53,313 nt of DNA from Alteribacillus sp041949975 (GCF_041949975.1 NZ_JBHFQG010000027.1:1-53313), one strand, 5' to 3'. Positions 26,188 to 34,918 are shown, numbered from the stretch's first letter. Made by a program: numbers and translations. The notes: a model not told the origin generated them from the sequence alone.

Positions 26188-28011
26188 CTAGTTTTTATCT
26201 TCAAGGATACTGAGCAGATAATCCAACGGCTGATCTCTCTTGACTTCTTCCATTTTTTTGAATGGGCAGCCATTTATTATTAATCTTTCTAGTACGTAAT
26301 CCATCGTAAAACGTTTACGGTCGAGAGAAGATGACACTTCTTCCCAGTAAAGCGGACATGCTATTAAGGGATCTGCTTTTCCTCTTAACGAATATGGAGC
26401 AATGATTGTTTTGCCCTCTCTATGCTGAGGCACGTCTATATAAAGTTTTCTGCCGCGTTTCTTTTTTAACCGCTCTTGGGTAAAAAGCTTCGGATGTTTT
26501 TTGGTTAAAAAAGCTCCAAATGCTGTTGTTATTTGATTGGTATCGCTCCATGTATATGCATTTTCAGGCAATGGAATATAAACCTGCAGACCTTTGTTCC
26601 CTGAAAATTTTACAAATGAAAACAACTGAAATTTATCGCACAGCTCTTTCAATAACAAAGCACCTTCGATAGCAAGATGAAAATAATTCGGGTCCGGCGG
26701 ATCGAGGTCAAAAACAATCTCATCAACGTATGTTGTATGATACCGCTGAAATGGTACATGCCATTCTAAAGCAAGCTGATTAGCCAACCATAAAAGAGTC
26801 TCTACCTTATTACATAAAATAAAATGGTTATCGTCAAGATCTGTGGTCTCCACAAATTCAGGAGCATAATCCGGGCAATCCTTTTGAAAAAATCCTTCTT
26901 CCAACATTCCATGAGGATAACGAATGACTGTTAAAGGACGATCTTTTAAAAAAGGAAGAATATAAGGAGCTGCATATCGTACGTAGTGAAGGAAATGTTT
27001 CTTTTTCACGCCTTTTTCAGGCCATAGCGGTTTATCGGGGTGGGTAATATTGACTGTTTGCGGAAAACGCAGGTCAGAAAGATAAAGGCGGTTTTTGGTG
27101 CACTTAGAAACGGGTGTTTGTAAAAGAAGCTGAGAGAAACGAGGTTCGCGTAATTCTTTGTCTTTTCTTGTAGTGTATGTTGTTTCGACTACAATAGAAG
27201 GATCGATATGATACTTTTTGTTTCCTGCATCCCACTCGCCATTTTGTTTAATTGTTGCTATAACTGCTTCTTTTTCATCCCTTGAAAAACCATGTGCACA
27301 TTTCCCTATTGGCAGTATCTCTTCCTCATTATAAACACTCAATTGAAAATAATCATTAGCAGGGTCATATGCCGTAATAAAACAGGTCACGATAAAAGGA
27401 GTCTTAAATTTCAGCCATTGATTCGTCCGCCCCTTTTCATAGACAGAAGTAATATTTTTAGCTACCACTCCTTCACTTAGGCAGGTTTGAACTTCTTCTT
27501 CAATCATAGAAAATTCTTGAAAAGATGGAATGAGTTGTACCCGTCTTATATTATGAGGATCAGGCGTTAAAGGGAGTTCAACGGTGCCCATCCACTCTTT
27601 TAATTTGTTTTTCCGTTCGATCCATTCTCTCTCTAAAAGTTTTTCTCCGTTTATGCTCAAGCAGTCAAACGCCAGAAAACAAACTGGCCGTCTTTCAGCT
27701 TCTTTTTGAATGGCATACTCTGCTCGCATACGATGGCGGCTTTGCAGGGAATAAAAATCAGCTCTGCCTGGATTTTCTAGAACTGTAAGCTCCCCATCGA
27801 GTTCTATAGTGATATCTGTTGGAAAAAAATGTTTAGCAGTATCCACTACCTCAGGAAATCTGTGTTCTAACGAATGACCATTTTTACTGATCAGTGAAAG
27901 CTCTTTTCCATTCCAAGATAAACGGGCACGGTAACCATCATATTTGATTTCATAGTGCCAATTCTTCCCTATTGGTATTTTATTTGTGCGTGAAGGTTTC
28001 ATCCATGCCAT
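26188..28011 (-). CDS. ligD: NHEJ DNA ligase D (ligase and polymerase domains)
   Basis: 607 residues, the usual size of bacillar LigD. The ATP-dependent ligase domain comes first (about 1-300): the adenylated lysine is K23 in EIKYDGYR, and ELDGELTV and VVAKNI are further nucleotidyltransferase motifs. The polymerase/primase domain occupies about 325-600, with VNITHPDKPLWPEKGVKK, DRPLTVIRYPHG and the metal-binding Asp pair in VFDLDPPDP. There is no 3'-phosphoesterase domain, which is normal for the Bacillus form and unlike Pseudomonas or Mycobacterium LigD. With Ku it repairs double-strand breaks. It is divergent from ku with 111 bases between the coding regions. Confidence 0.96.
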   Translation of the reverse strand: MAWMKPSRTNKIPIGKNWHYEIKYDGYRARLSWNGKELSLISKNGHSLEHRFPEVVDTAKHFFPTDITIELDGELTVLENPGRADFYSLQSRHRMRAEYAIQKEAERRPVCFLAFDCLSINGEKLLEREWIERKNKLKEWMGTVELPLTPDPHNIRRVQLIPSFQEFSMIEEEVQTCLSEGVVAKNITSVYEKGRTNQWLKFKTPFIVTCFITAYDPANDYFQLSVYNEEEILPIGKCAHGFSRDEKEAVIATIKQNGEWDAGNKKYHIDPSIVVETTYTTRKDKELREPRFSQLLLQTPVSKCTKNRLYLSDLRFPQTVNITHPDKPLWPEKGVKKKHFLHYVRYAAPYILPFLKDRPLTVIRYPHGMLEEGFFQKDCPDYAPEFVETTDLDDNHFILCNKVETLLWLANQLALEWHVPFQRYHTTYVDEIVFDLDPPDPNYFHLAIEGALLLKELCDKFQLFSFVKFSGNKGLQVYIPLPENAYTWSDTNQITTAFGAFLTKKHPKLFTQERLKKKRGRKLYIDVPQHREGKTIIAPYSLRGKADPLIACPLYWEEVSSSLDRKRFTMDYVLERLIINGCPFKKMEEVKRDQPLDYLLSILEDKN

Positions 28012-28048
28012 TAAACCATTCTTTCCCTTCTTCGTTCAGTATGACATT

Positions 28049-28080
28049 TAGTATGAATGAGAAGCGCTTCCCTCATGCAC
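28049..28080. promoter_or_regulatory. overlapping divergent sigma-G promoters of ligD and ku
   Basis: Minus strand (ligD): GCATG (complement of 28074-28078), 18 bases, CATACTA (complement of 28049-28055); both match the forespore consensus exactly. Plus strand (ku): GTATG (28051-28055), 18 bases, CATGCAC (28074-28080); the -35 is exact and the -10 matches 4 of 7. The -35 of each strand is the complement of the -10 of the other, around the palindrome GAAGCGCTTC (28061-28070). B. subtilis ku and ligD are known forespore genes. Confidence 0.7.
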
Positions 28081-28122
28081 AATATAAAGAAAAGCACCTA
28101 TAGATAAAAGGAGGGAATGGAC

Positions 28123-28971
28123 ATGCATACGATGTGGAAAGGAAGCATACAATTTGGCCTCGTAAGTATTCCTATTAAAATGCATGCAGCAACAGAAGAC
28201 AAAGACGTTTCATTTCGAACGCTTCATGAGAAATGTAAGACCCCGATACGATATGAAAAAGTTTGCCCTGTCTGTGAAGAAAAAGTAGAAAAAGAAGACC
28301 TGGTGAAAGGGTATGAGACAACAAATGGAGGATTTGTCGTTATAAGTCAGGAAGAAATCGACTCCCTTCGAAAAGAAACACATGAAAAAGCCGTAGAAAT
28401 ACTGGATTTTATTAATATAGATGAAATTGACCCGATTTATTTTAACCGCAGCTATTATCTTGGACCAAATGAAGGAGGATCAAAAGCATATTCCCTTTTA
28501 AGAAAAGCTCTTGAAGATTCGAAAAAAGTCGGGGTAGCTAAAATTATGATACGTTCCAAAGAACAATTAGCTTTATTACGCGTATATAACAACACGCTTC
28601 TTATGGAAACGCTCCATTACCCTGATGAAATAAGAGATGCGGCCGATGTTCCAAATGTTCCGGAGGCTGAAAATGTTGCCGAAAAAGAGTTGGAGACGGC
28701 AACATTGCTTATTGATCAGTTGACGGCTTCATTTGAACCGGAGAAATATGAGGATGAATACCGTCAAAAACTGCTGGACCTCATAGAAGCAAAAGAAAAA
28801 GGAGAAGAAGTAGTTACAGCAAAGGATGAACCAAGAAGAGACAATGTTACAGATTTAATGGAAGCTCTGCAGGCTTCTGTTGACAAAAATAAGAAAACAA
28901 CTGGTAAAAAGACAAAGAAAGCGCCGGCCAACAAAAAAAGACAAACATCTCCGAAGAAAAAAGCCACATAG
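28123..28971 (+). CDS. ku: DNA end-binding protein Ku
   Basis: 282 residues. The beta-barrel core starts with MWKGSIQFGLVSIPIKMHAATE, and KCKTPIRYEKVCPVCEEKVEKEDLVKGYE is the conserved Cys-containing segment. The homodimer threads onto broken DNA ends and recruits LigD. The last 30 residues are Lys-rich (KKTTGKKTKKAPANKKR), a DNA-binding tail seen in many bacterial Ku. ATG 28123 is preferred to ATG 28117, since GGAGGGA is 6 bases from the former and only one from the latter, and MHTMWKGSI is the usual Ku start. Confidence 0.95.
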   Translation: MHTMWKGSIQFGLVSIPIKMHAATEDKDVSFRTLHEKCKTPIRYEKVCPVCEEKVEKEDLVKGYETTNGGFVVISQEEIDSLRKETHEKAVEILDFINIDEIDPIYFNRSYYLGPNEGGSKAYSLLRKALEDSKKVGVAKIMIRSKEQLALLRVYNNTLLMETLHYPDEIRDAADVPNVPEAENVAEKELETATLLIDQLTASFEPEKYEDEYRQKLLDLIEAKEKGEEVVTAKDEPRRDNVTDLMEALQASVDKNKKTTGKKTKKAPANKKRQTSPKKKAT

Positions 28972-29002
28972 GAGTTTCGGACAAATGCATAATCGGTACG
29001 CT

Positions 29003-29029
29003 AAAACTTGGCAGACTGCCAAGTTTTTT
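29003..29029 (+). terminator. terminator of ku
   Basis: AAAACTTGGCA (29003-29013) and TGCCAAGTTTT (29017-29027), then TT. Confidence 0.88.
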
Positions 29030-29033
29030 AATT

Positions 29034-29210
29034 GTTTAGGAAATTATGTTTTTACAAGTTGTGGATAACTATCTTCATATTTGATCCGCGTCTAGCTTCA
29101 GCGCCCAGCCTCTCGGGGTTAAATAACCTCTAGTCATTAAAGGCAAAGAGAGACTTTAGTGAAGGAGAACATTTACCTGTCGAGGCTGATCAGGGCGCTT
29201 GCACTTTTGT
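29034..29210 (+). repeat. dispersed intergenic repeat, copy B
   Basis: Starts with GTTTAGGAAATTAT and has an exact DnaA-box complement TGTGGATAA at 29060-29068. The structured part runs from GTCTAGCTTCAGCGCCCAGC at 29090 to GCTTGCACTTTT near 29208. AGCGCCC...AGCCTC pairs with CGAGGCTG...GGGCGCT to give a long hairpin ending in a T-run. It begins 5 bases after the ku terminator. Confidence 0.85.
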
Positions 29211-29439
29211 TCTGCAGGCTTTAGTCTTCCTTGCTTGCTGGCTGCAAAACCACTAAAAATGCTAGGACCACTGTCATCAAACGATTACAGAAATATAACA
29301 AGAACATACCGTCAATTTCCAATTTTAGGGCATAAGTCTTGATTTGGGATAAATTATAAAATTCAACGTTTCGTTTTGCGTGAATCTGTTAATTTATAAA
29401 AATGTAACATCATAAAAACAATCACAATTTTGAAAGGAG
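29211..29439. other. intergenic upstream of the KGG protein
   Basis: No gene seen. It contains the expected promoter region; I looked for a sigma-B site (GTTT/GGGTAT) because GsiB-type genes are stress-induced, and found nothing convincing. Confidence 0.4.
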
Positions 29440-29715
29440 ATGGCAAAAATAGCAAAAAGAGATAATCGTAAAATGAGTTTTGAAGAAGCAGGTCGTAAAG
29501 GCGGAGAAACAACAGCTAAGCAGCATGATAGAGAGTTCTATCAAGACATCGGTCAAAAAGGCGGAGAAACCACATCTAGTGAGCATGACAAAGAATTCTA
29601 TCAAGACATCGGTCAAAAAGGTGGAGAGACTACTTCAGAAGAACACGGCGAAGAATTTTATGAAGATATAGGCCAAAAAGGCGGCGAAGCTCGCAGCAGA
29701 CAACGGAGAAAATAG
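29440..29715 (+). CDS. GsiB-like KGG-repeat stress protein
   Basis: 91 residues, hydrophilic, no Cys. Four KGG units (RKGGETTAKQHDREFYQDIGQ and three similar, spaced by about 20 residues) closely resemble B. subtilis GsiB, a general stress hydrophilin. GsiB has five or more units. The start is doubtful: ATG 29440 directly abuts the ribosome site AAAGGAG, an unusual arrangement, but no better in-frame start matches the family N-terminus. The DNA of repeats two and three is nearly identical, suggesting recent duplication. Confidence 0.88.
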   Translation: MAKIAKRDNRKMSFEEAGRKGGETTAKQHDREFYQDIGQKGGETTSSEHDKEFYQDIGQKGGETTSEEHGEEFYEDIGQKGGEARSRQRRK

Positions 29716-29760
29716 TATTCAACCTGTATGAAAAGCCTCATAAAGAAAGGAGAGGTTTTT

Positions 29761-30186
29761 ATGCAAACTATTAAAGAGCACATGACAAACTTTGCGGAAT
29801 ACTGCAACCCCTCTGATGATCTCTATACGTTGGCTAAAAAGATGAAAGAAAATGAAATTGGATTTCTTCCAATTGTCAACGACGATCATTTAGTTGGCTG
29901 CATAACAGATCGGGACATTGTCATAGATGGACTTGCAAAAGAAGTCCAGCCAAATAAGCTTAAAGCCGAGAATATTATGCAGGAAAAAGTAATAACTGGT
30001 TACCCCGACATGTCTGTGGACGAAGCCTCCAGGCTCATGCAGGACCATCAAATTCAGCGGTTAGTCATTACCGAAGATCAAAAAGTTAAAGGTGTTGTTT
30101 CCATTGGTGATCTGGCCGTTTCGAAAGGTGCAGACCAAGCAGCTGGAAACGCTCTAAGTGAGATATCTAAACCGCATCCATCATAA
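29761..30186 (+). CDS. two-CBS-domain protein
   Basis: 141 residues, a tandem CBS pair (about 5-60 and 72-130). Typical positions are LVGCITDRDIVIDGLA and VKGVVSIGDLAV, the ends of each CBS motif. CBS pairs bind adenine nucleotides and often regulate partner proteins; short stand-alone ones such as YhcV are stress proteins in B. subtilis. ATG 29761 is chosen over 29728 because AAAGGAGAGG precedes it. It lies 45 bases after the KGG gene, so co-transcription is likely. Confidence 0.88.
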   Translation: MQTIKEHMTNFAEYCNPSDDLYTLAKKMKENEIGFLPIVNDDHLVGCITDRDIVIDGLAKEVQPNKLKAENIMQEKVITGYPDMSVDEASRLMQDHQIQRLVITEDQKVKGVVSIGDLAVSKGADQAAGNALSEISKPHPS

Positions 30187-30808
30187 ATTAAATTAACAGC
30201 ATCCATAAAGACAAGAAAACCCACGCTAATGAATGATCCCTTTATGGATACTTTGATTTCCTTTATATCAAACAATGTAAAAGAATGCAAGAGGAACCGT
30301 CTCAAGCCCGTGGATAGCGAAAAGCCGGTCGTGAAAATGAATAACGACCGGCTGTTTTGCATGATTTTGTATTTTCTATATAGGAATTTCCATTTAAATT
30401 TTTTTAAGGAAGGTGCAGCTGAAATAGATATAAACCTTTGTCGTGCAAGGAACTGGGAGTTCAATATCCTTACTTTATCACGGCATTGTCTATCTTCCTC
30501 CGACTTCGGTCTTCAAACGCCATCTTTGATTACCATTCCGACTCGCTTTCTCCAGCTTCTGTCGTCAAATCCCTGCCTTTACCGTTTTGCATTTCTTTCT
30601 CCTTCTCCGGGTTTTATGCTCCCTCCTTGGCCTTTCTATGTTTTTGAACAAAGGGAAATTGATAAATTTAAACGAACCGCAGGTGTTTTTAATGTTTGTA
30701 ACGAAGTATCAGAAGTATCAAGTGAAAAATGTTAAAGAAAAGTAATAGTTTATAATTTTCAAATAACCAGCAGATTAATTTTTAAATTTTTAGAAAGAGG
30801 TGAGCGAG
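30187..30808. other. intergenic with hairpin and a pyrimidine-rich stretch
   Basis: A stem AGCCGGTCGT (30323-30332) with ACGACCGGCT (30344-30353), followed by GTTTTGC, is probably a terminator. From about 30440 to 30650 the plus strand is strongly pyrimidine-rich and open in two frames (30229-30735 and 30438-30647). Neither has a ribosome site or a recognisable family, so I do not call a gene. Confidence 0.4.
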
Positions 30809-32653
30809 GTGGCAATGGAGCAGCTGAAACGGGAGACGTGGAAGCGCTTTGTTCTAGAAGGCACGCTTGATACTTCCAGGATGGAAAAAAGAATTGCAGA
30901 ATCCTGGTATCATTGTCGTCAATCCGGAGTCGATCCTTATGACGGAAAAGGAGTGCTGCTATTAGATGGAAAAGAGTTAGAAGATAGAAAACAGAAGAAT
31001 TCGCGCTTGATTCAAGTAGCAATGCCCTTTCTAAAAAATCTTGCTAAAATGTATGAACAATTAAATGTCGTTTTATTACTTGCCGATCGAGATGGTTATG
31101 TGCTTCGTATGATGGGAAATTCTTCTGCCTATCGGACCGCAAAGGACATAAACTTTACCGAAGGAATAAAATGGACAGAAGAAGAAGTAGGAACCAACGC
31201 AATTGGCACAGCCATTAGAACCTCAGAACCTATTACGGTTACTGGAGTGGAACATTACTCCGTTGCTTCTCAAAATTGGAGCTGTTCTGCTTCCCCAATC
31301 TATGATGAGGAAGGCGAGCTTCTTGGAGTAATAGATATTTCCAGTCCATTCAGAAAAGAAACATATAACCATATTCTGGGAACAGTAGTCGCTGCGGCGT
31401 ACGCGATCGAACACAAATGGCAAAAGCAGATAAAAGACGAAGAAGTAGAATTATTATCTTACGCACTGGAAACCTCTGCCGTCTCAGTTCCTTTCATACT
31501 ATGCAACCGTAAAAATAAGATCATTTATATCCACTCAGCTCTAAAAAATTTTTCTGTGCAGCACGGAATGACTCTAGAAAATCTTGCCTCTCTAAACATT
31601 TTCAGTATTACAAAAAAATCAGTGTTGTCAAAAAACACACAAGACGTTATTGGATATCTCCTTCATGTAAAAGAAAAATCCACCCAATCAAATAAAAAAC
31701 CTGCTATCACAACTTTTCGTGCTCCTTTTGAATATCCAGGAGTAAAAGGTAAAAGCCTCGTATTCCAAAATGTACTAGAAGAAGCGAGAAAAGCCTCGCC
31801 AACCGATGTGGCTGTGCATCTACACGGAGAAACAGGGACAGGAAAAGAAATGTTAGCTCATGCGATTCATCAAAATAGTCCACGCAAAGAAGGTCCTTTT
31901 ATAGAGGTCAACTGCGGTGCAATACCTGAAAATCTATTAGAAAGTGAATTGTTTGGATATACAGACGGGGCGTTTACCGGCGCACGCAGAAACGGTAAAG
32001 AAGGAAAAATTAAACAAGCGGAAGGCGGAACCCTGTTTTTAGATGAAATCGGGGAAATTCCCTCATCTATGCAAATAGCTCTTTTACGTACTCTACAAGA
32101 AAAACAAGTGGTACCGGTAGGAGGAGACAAGAGTATCTCCGTAAATTTTCGTTTGATTACTGCAACCAACAAAGACCTCCGAAAGTTAGTTAAAGAAGGC
32201 AGCGTGAGAGAAGATTTGTTTTATCGTTTATTTGTATTCCCGATTGAACTTCCTTCATTACGAAAGAGGTCCAGTGACATACCTTTTTTCATTCAATATT
32301 TTTGCGAAAAAACAAACGGTCCAAAAGAATGGCCAAATGAGCTGTTGGAAATTATGAAGAGCTACTCATGGCCTGGGAATATCCGTGAATTATTCAATGT
32401 GCTGGAAAGAATACAAACGATATATACGGACTGCTTACCGTCTGTAGCTGAACTTCAGTCGCTCCTTACTTCTGCTTCCCTCCTAGAGAAAAACATAGAG
32501 GTAGACCAATCTTTCACGTATCGAGAAGAAATAGAAAAAAATACAATAAAAAAAGTGTTGCAGCAAACTGGCGGGAAAGCCGCCCAAGCTGCAAAATTAT
32601 TAAATATTCCAAGAAGTACCTTCTATCGAAAAATTAAAAAATATAAACTCTAG
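30809..32653 (+). CDS. acoR: sigma-54-dependent activator of acetoin genes, AcoR
   Basis: 614 residues. There is an N-terminal GAF-type sensor region (about 60-210, with NFTEGIKWTEEEVGTNAIGT), then an AAA+ sigma-54 interaction domain at about 310-535. Walker A is GETGTGKE near 341 and the sigma-54 contact loop GAFTGA is near 387; GTLFLDEIGE and an R-finger region follow. A Fis-type helix-turn-helix lies at the end (GGKAAQAAKLLNIPRSTFYRKIKKY). With acoABCL downstream and a -24/-12 promoter between, it is AcoR. In B. subtilis acoR follows the operon; here it precedes it. Three in-frame starts exist (30800, 30809, 30815); GTG 30809 is best placed behind AGAGGTGA. Confidence 0.93.
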   Translation: MAMEQLKRETWKRFVLEGTLDTSRMEKRIAESWYHCRQSGVDPYDGKGVLLLDGKELEDRKQKNSRLIQVAMPFLKNLAKMYEQLNVVLLLADRDGYVLRMMGNSSAYRTAKDINFTEGIKWTEEEVGTNAIGTAIRTSEPITVTGVEHYSVASQNWSCSASPIYDEEGELLGVIDISSPFRKETYNHILGTVVAAAYAIEHKWQKQIKDEEVELLSYALETSAVSVPFILCNRKNKIIYIHSALKNFSVQHGMTLENLASLNIFSITKKSVLSKNTQDVIGYLLHVKEKSTQSNKKPAITTFRAPFEYPGVKGKSLVFQNVLEEARKASPTDVAVHLHGETGTGKEMLAHAIHQNSPRKEGPFIEVNCGAIPENLLESELFGYTDGAFTGARRNGKEGKIKQAEGGTLFLDEIGEIPSSMQIALLRTLQEKQVVPVGGDKSISVNFRLITATNKDLRKLVKEGSVREDLFYRLFVFPIELPSLRKRSSDIPFFIQYFCEKTNGPKEWPNELLEIMKSYSWPGNIRELFNVLERIQTIYTDCLPSVAELQSLLTSASLLEKNIEVDQSFTYREEIEKNTIKKVLQQTGGKAAQAAKLLNIPRSTFYRKIKKYKL

Positions 32654-32659
32654 TGTATT

Positions 32660-32704
32660 TGAGACAAAATGAGAAAAATTGAGACAAAGTCTTATTTTGT
32701 CTCA
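32660..32704 (+). promoter_or_regulatory. putative AcoR upstream activating sequences
   Basis: TGAGACAAA occurs at 32660-32668 and 32680-32688, and its complement TTTGTCTCA at 32696-32704; the last two form a perfect 9-bp inverted repeat with a 7-base gap. A further half site GTAGACAAAG lies near 32712. They stand 60-105 bp upstream of the -24 element, the usual place for enhancer-binding activators. The hairpin may also end the acoR transcript. Confidence 0.7.
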
Positions 32705-32736
32705 GTTCCATGTAGACAAAGAATAGAAATTGACCT

Positions 32737-32750
32737 TTAAAACGCTTTAA
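32737..32750 (+). promoter_or_regulatory. possible catabolite-responsive element (cre)
   Basis: TTAAAACGCTTTAA is palindromic and matches 10 of 12 fixed positions of the CcpA-site consensus TGWAANCGNTNWCA. It lies between the activator sites and the promoter, where CcpA could block activation. B. subtilis acetoin genes are glucose-repressed. Confidence 0.4.
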
Positions 32751-32765
32751 TGTAATCGTTTTTTT

Positions 32766-32781
32766 TGGCATGGTTTTTGCA
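32766..32781 (+). promoter_or_regulatory. sigma-54 promoter of acoABCL
   Basis: TGGCA (32766-32770) and TTGCA (32777-32781) give the GG and GC dinucleotides exactly 12 bases apart, the -24/-12 pattern. The acoA start lies 38 bases downstream. Confidence 0.92.
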
Positions 32782-32818
32782 AATATATAAGTGTAGAAAA
32801 TTGAAGGAGGGTTTATAT

Positions 32819-33817
32819 ATGGGTGTCTTTGAAGTTCAGCAAACGAACCTAACATCAGAAAAAGCAAAATGGATGTATCAAAAGATGGCCGAAATTCGCA
32901 GATTTGAAGATCAGGTGCACGAAACATTCAGTAAAGGGGTACTTCCAGGTTTTGTACATTTATACGCTGGAGAAGAAGCGGTGGCAGTTGGCGTATGTGC
33001 ACATCTTGATGATAAAGACAGCATAACAAGCACCCATCGAGGACATGGCCATTGTATTGCAAAAGGCTGTGATTTAAAAGGAATGATGGCAGAATTGTAT
33101 GGAAAAGCTACTGGTTTGTGCCGGGGAAAAGGCGGATCTATGCACATTGCCGATGTAGAAAAAGGAATGCTTGGTGCAAATGGAATTGTTGGAGGAGGAT
33201 TCCCGCTTGCCACTGGAGCAGCATTAACAGCGAAATTAAAGAAAACGGGAGCTGTAGCCGTCTGCTTTTTTGGGGACGGTGCAAATAATCATGGTACATT
33301 CCACGAGGGAATTAACATGGCTGCTATTTGGGATTTGCCGGTTGTTTTTGTAGCTGAAAACAATGGATATGCAGAAGCCACTCCATTTGAATATGGTTCG
33401 AGCTGTGAAAATATTGCTGATCGTGCAGTTTCTTACGGCATCCCAGGAGAAACAGTCGACGGAAAAGATACGGTGGCAGTATATGAAGCAGCAGAAAGAG
33501 CAATTTCAAGAGCACGCGCTGGCAAAGGACCATCTCTCATTGAATGTAAAACTTACAGAAATTATGGTCATTTTGAAGGCGATGCACAAACATATAAAAC
33601 GGAAAAAGAAAAAGAGGAGCACTTAACGGAATTGGATGCGATTATACGTTTTCGTCAGTATGTGCTGAAGAATGGCTTGGCAAGTGAAGATGATCTTCAT
33701 ACGGTTGATGAAAATGTACAAGAAGAAATAAAAGATGCGGTTTCCTTTGCAGAGGAAAGCCCAATGCCAGAAGTAAAAGAGCTGACTACAGATGTTTACG
33801 TTTCTTATAAAGAATAA
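32819..33817 (+). CDS. acoA: acetoin dehydrogenase E1 component, alpha subunit
   Basis: 332 residues. It is the thiamine diphosphate-binding subunit of the acetoin dehydrogenase complex, which splits acetoin to acetaldehyde and acetyl-CoA. The ThDP/Mg motif is GDGANNHGTFHEGINMAAIW...FVAENN (about residues 145-180). THRGHGHCIAKG near residue 63 holds the phosphate-contacting His residues. The start ATG 32819 follows GAAGGAGGG; the longer frame from 32765 would include the promoter. acoB follows after 12 bases. Confidence 0.95.
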   Translation: MGVFEVQQTNLTSEKAKWMYQKMAEIRRFEDQVHETFSKGVLPGFVHLYAGEEAVAVGVCAHLDDKDSITSTHRGHGHCIAKGCDLKGMMAELYGKATGLCRGKGGSMHIADVEKGMLGANGIVGGGFPLATGAALTAKLKKTGAVAVCFFGDGANNHGTFHEGINMAAIWDLPVVFVAENNGYAEATPFEYGSSCENIADRAVSYGIPGETVDGKDTVAVYEAAERAISRARAGKGPSLIECKTYRNYGHFEGDAQTYKTEKEKEEHLTELDAIIRFRQYVLKNGLASEDDLHTVDENVQEEIKDAVSFAEESPMPEVKELTTDVYVSYKE

Positions 33818-33829
33818 GGAGGGGTAAAA

Positions 33830-34864
33830 ATGGGGAGAGTTATTACATTTTCTGATGCGTTAAATGAAGCGTTGAAACAGGCTATGCGAAAGAATGAGGA
33901 TGTCATTATATTAGGTGAAGATGTCGCTGGCGGAGCTGAAGTTGATCATTTACAGAACGAAGACGCCTGGGGCGGTGTAATGGGTGTTACGAAGGGGCTG
34001 ATTAAAGAGTTTGGAAAAGAACGGGTGCTTGATACCCCAATAGCAGAAGCAGGATACGTAGGAGCGGCTGTAAGTACTGCTGCAACGGGGATGCGTCCAA
34101 TAGCAGAACTTATGTTTAACGATTTTATAGGAAGCTGCTTGGATGAAGTCATGAATCAGGGCGCAAAACTTCGTTACATGTTTGGCGGTAAAGCTAAAAT
34201 TCCATTAACAATAAGAACGATGCACGGAGCAGGCTTTAGAGCAGCAGCACAGCATTCGCAAAGCTTGTATGGTATGTTTACTGCTATTCCAGGAGTGAAA
34301 GTAGTAGTACCGTCTACTCCTGCTGATGCAAAAGGAATGCTGATCGCTGCTATTGAAGACGATGATTTAGTCGTATTTTTTGAAGATAAAACGTTATACA
34401 ACACGAAAGGAGAAGTAGAGGAAGATTACTATTCTATTCCAATTGGAAAAGCTGACATTAAACGGCAGGGAGAGGATATCACACTAGTAGCAATAGGAAA
34501 ACAGGTTCATACGGCACTGCAAGCTGCTGATCAGTTAGCCAAAAAAGGAATAGAGACAGAGGTTGTAGATCCGCGCAGTTTGTCACCGCTTGACGAAGAA
34601 ACTATTTTGCAGTCAGTGATGAAGACGAGCAGGCTTATTGTTATAGATGAAGCAAATCCTAGGTGCAATGCTGCCACTGACATATCTGCCATGGTAGCTG
34701 ACAAAGGGTTTGATTATCTTGATGCCCCCATTAAGATGATCACTGCTCCTCACTGTCCTGTTCCGTTTTCTCCGGTTCTAGAAGATGAATATTTACCAAC
34801 ACCGGAAAGAGTAATAGAAGTGGTTTCTGAGTTAATAGATGATGACTCCATCGTAGCTATGTAA
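33830..34864 (+). CDS. acoB: acetoin dehydrogenase E1 component, beta subunit
   Basis: 344 residues, transketolase-like pyrimidine-binding domain plus C-terminal domain. Typical segments are VIILGEDVAGGAEV near residue 25, ERVLDTPIAEAGYVGAAVS with the conserved Glu that activates ThDP near residue 70, and ETEVVDPRSLSPLDEETI near residue 245. It pairs with AcoA to form the E1 heterotetramer. AAGGAGGGG precedes the ATG. The 224 bases to acoC are unusually long for this operon because a dispersed repeat lies there. Confidence 0.95.
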   Translation: MGRVITFSDALNEALKQAMRKNEDVIILGEDVAGGAEVDHLQNEDAWGGVMGVTKGLIKEFGKERVLDTPIAEAGYVGAAVSTAATGMRPIAELMFNDFIGSCLDEVMNQGAKLRYMFGGKAKIPLTIRTMHGAGFRAAAQHSQSLYGMFTAIPGVKVVVPSTPADAKGMLIAAIEDDDLVVFFEDKTLYNTKGEVEEDYYSIPIGKADIKRQGEDITLVAIGKQVHTALQAADQLAKKGIETEVVDPRSLSPLDEETILQSVMKTSRLIVIDEANPRCNAATDISAMVADKGFDYLDAPIKMITAPHCPVPFSPVLEDEYLPTPERVIEVVSELIDDDSIVAM

Positions 34865-34918
34865 AAACAGAGAGAGGACCTGTCTTATTTTATAATGTAT
34901 ATAAATTTTGTGCTTTGA

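Noticed and set aside
28056..28078. CcpA site (cre) at the GAAGCGCTTC palindrome between ligD and ku
   Set aside because: Only about 9 of 14 positions agree; the overlapping sigma-G promoters explain the symmetry better.
29211..29439. Sigma-B promoter for the KGG protein
   Set aside because: GTTTCG and GTTAAT are spaced about right but match the -10 consensus GGGTAT poorly.
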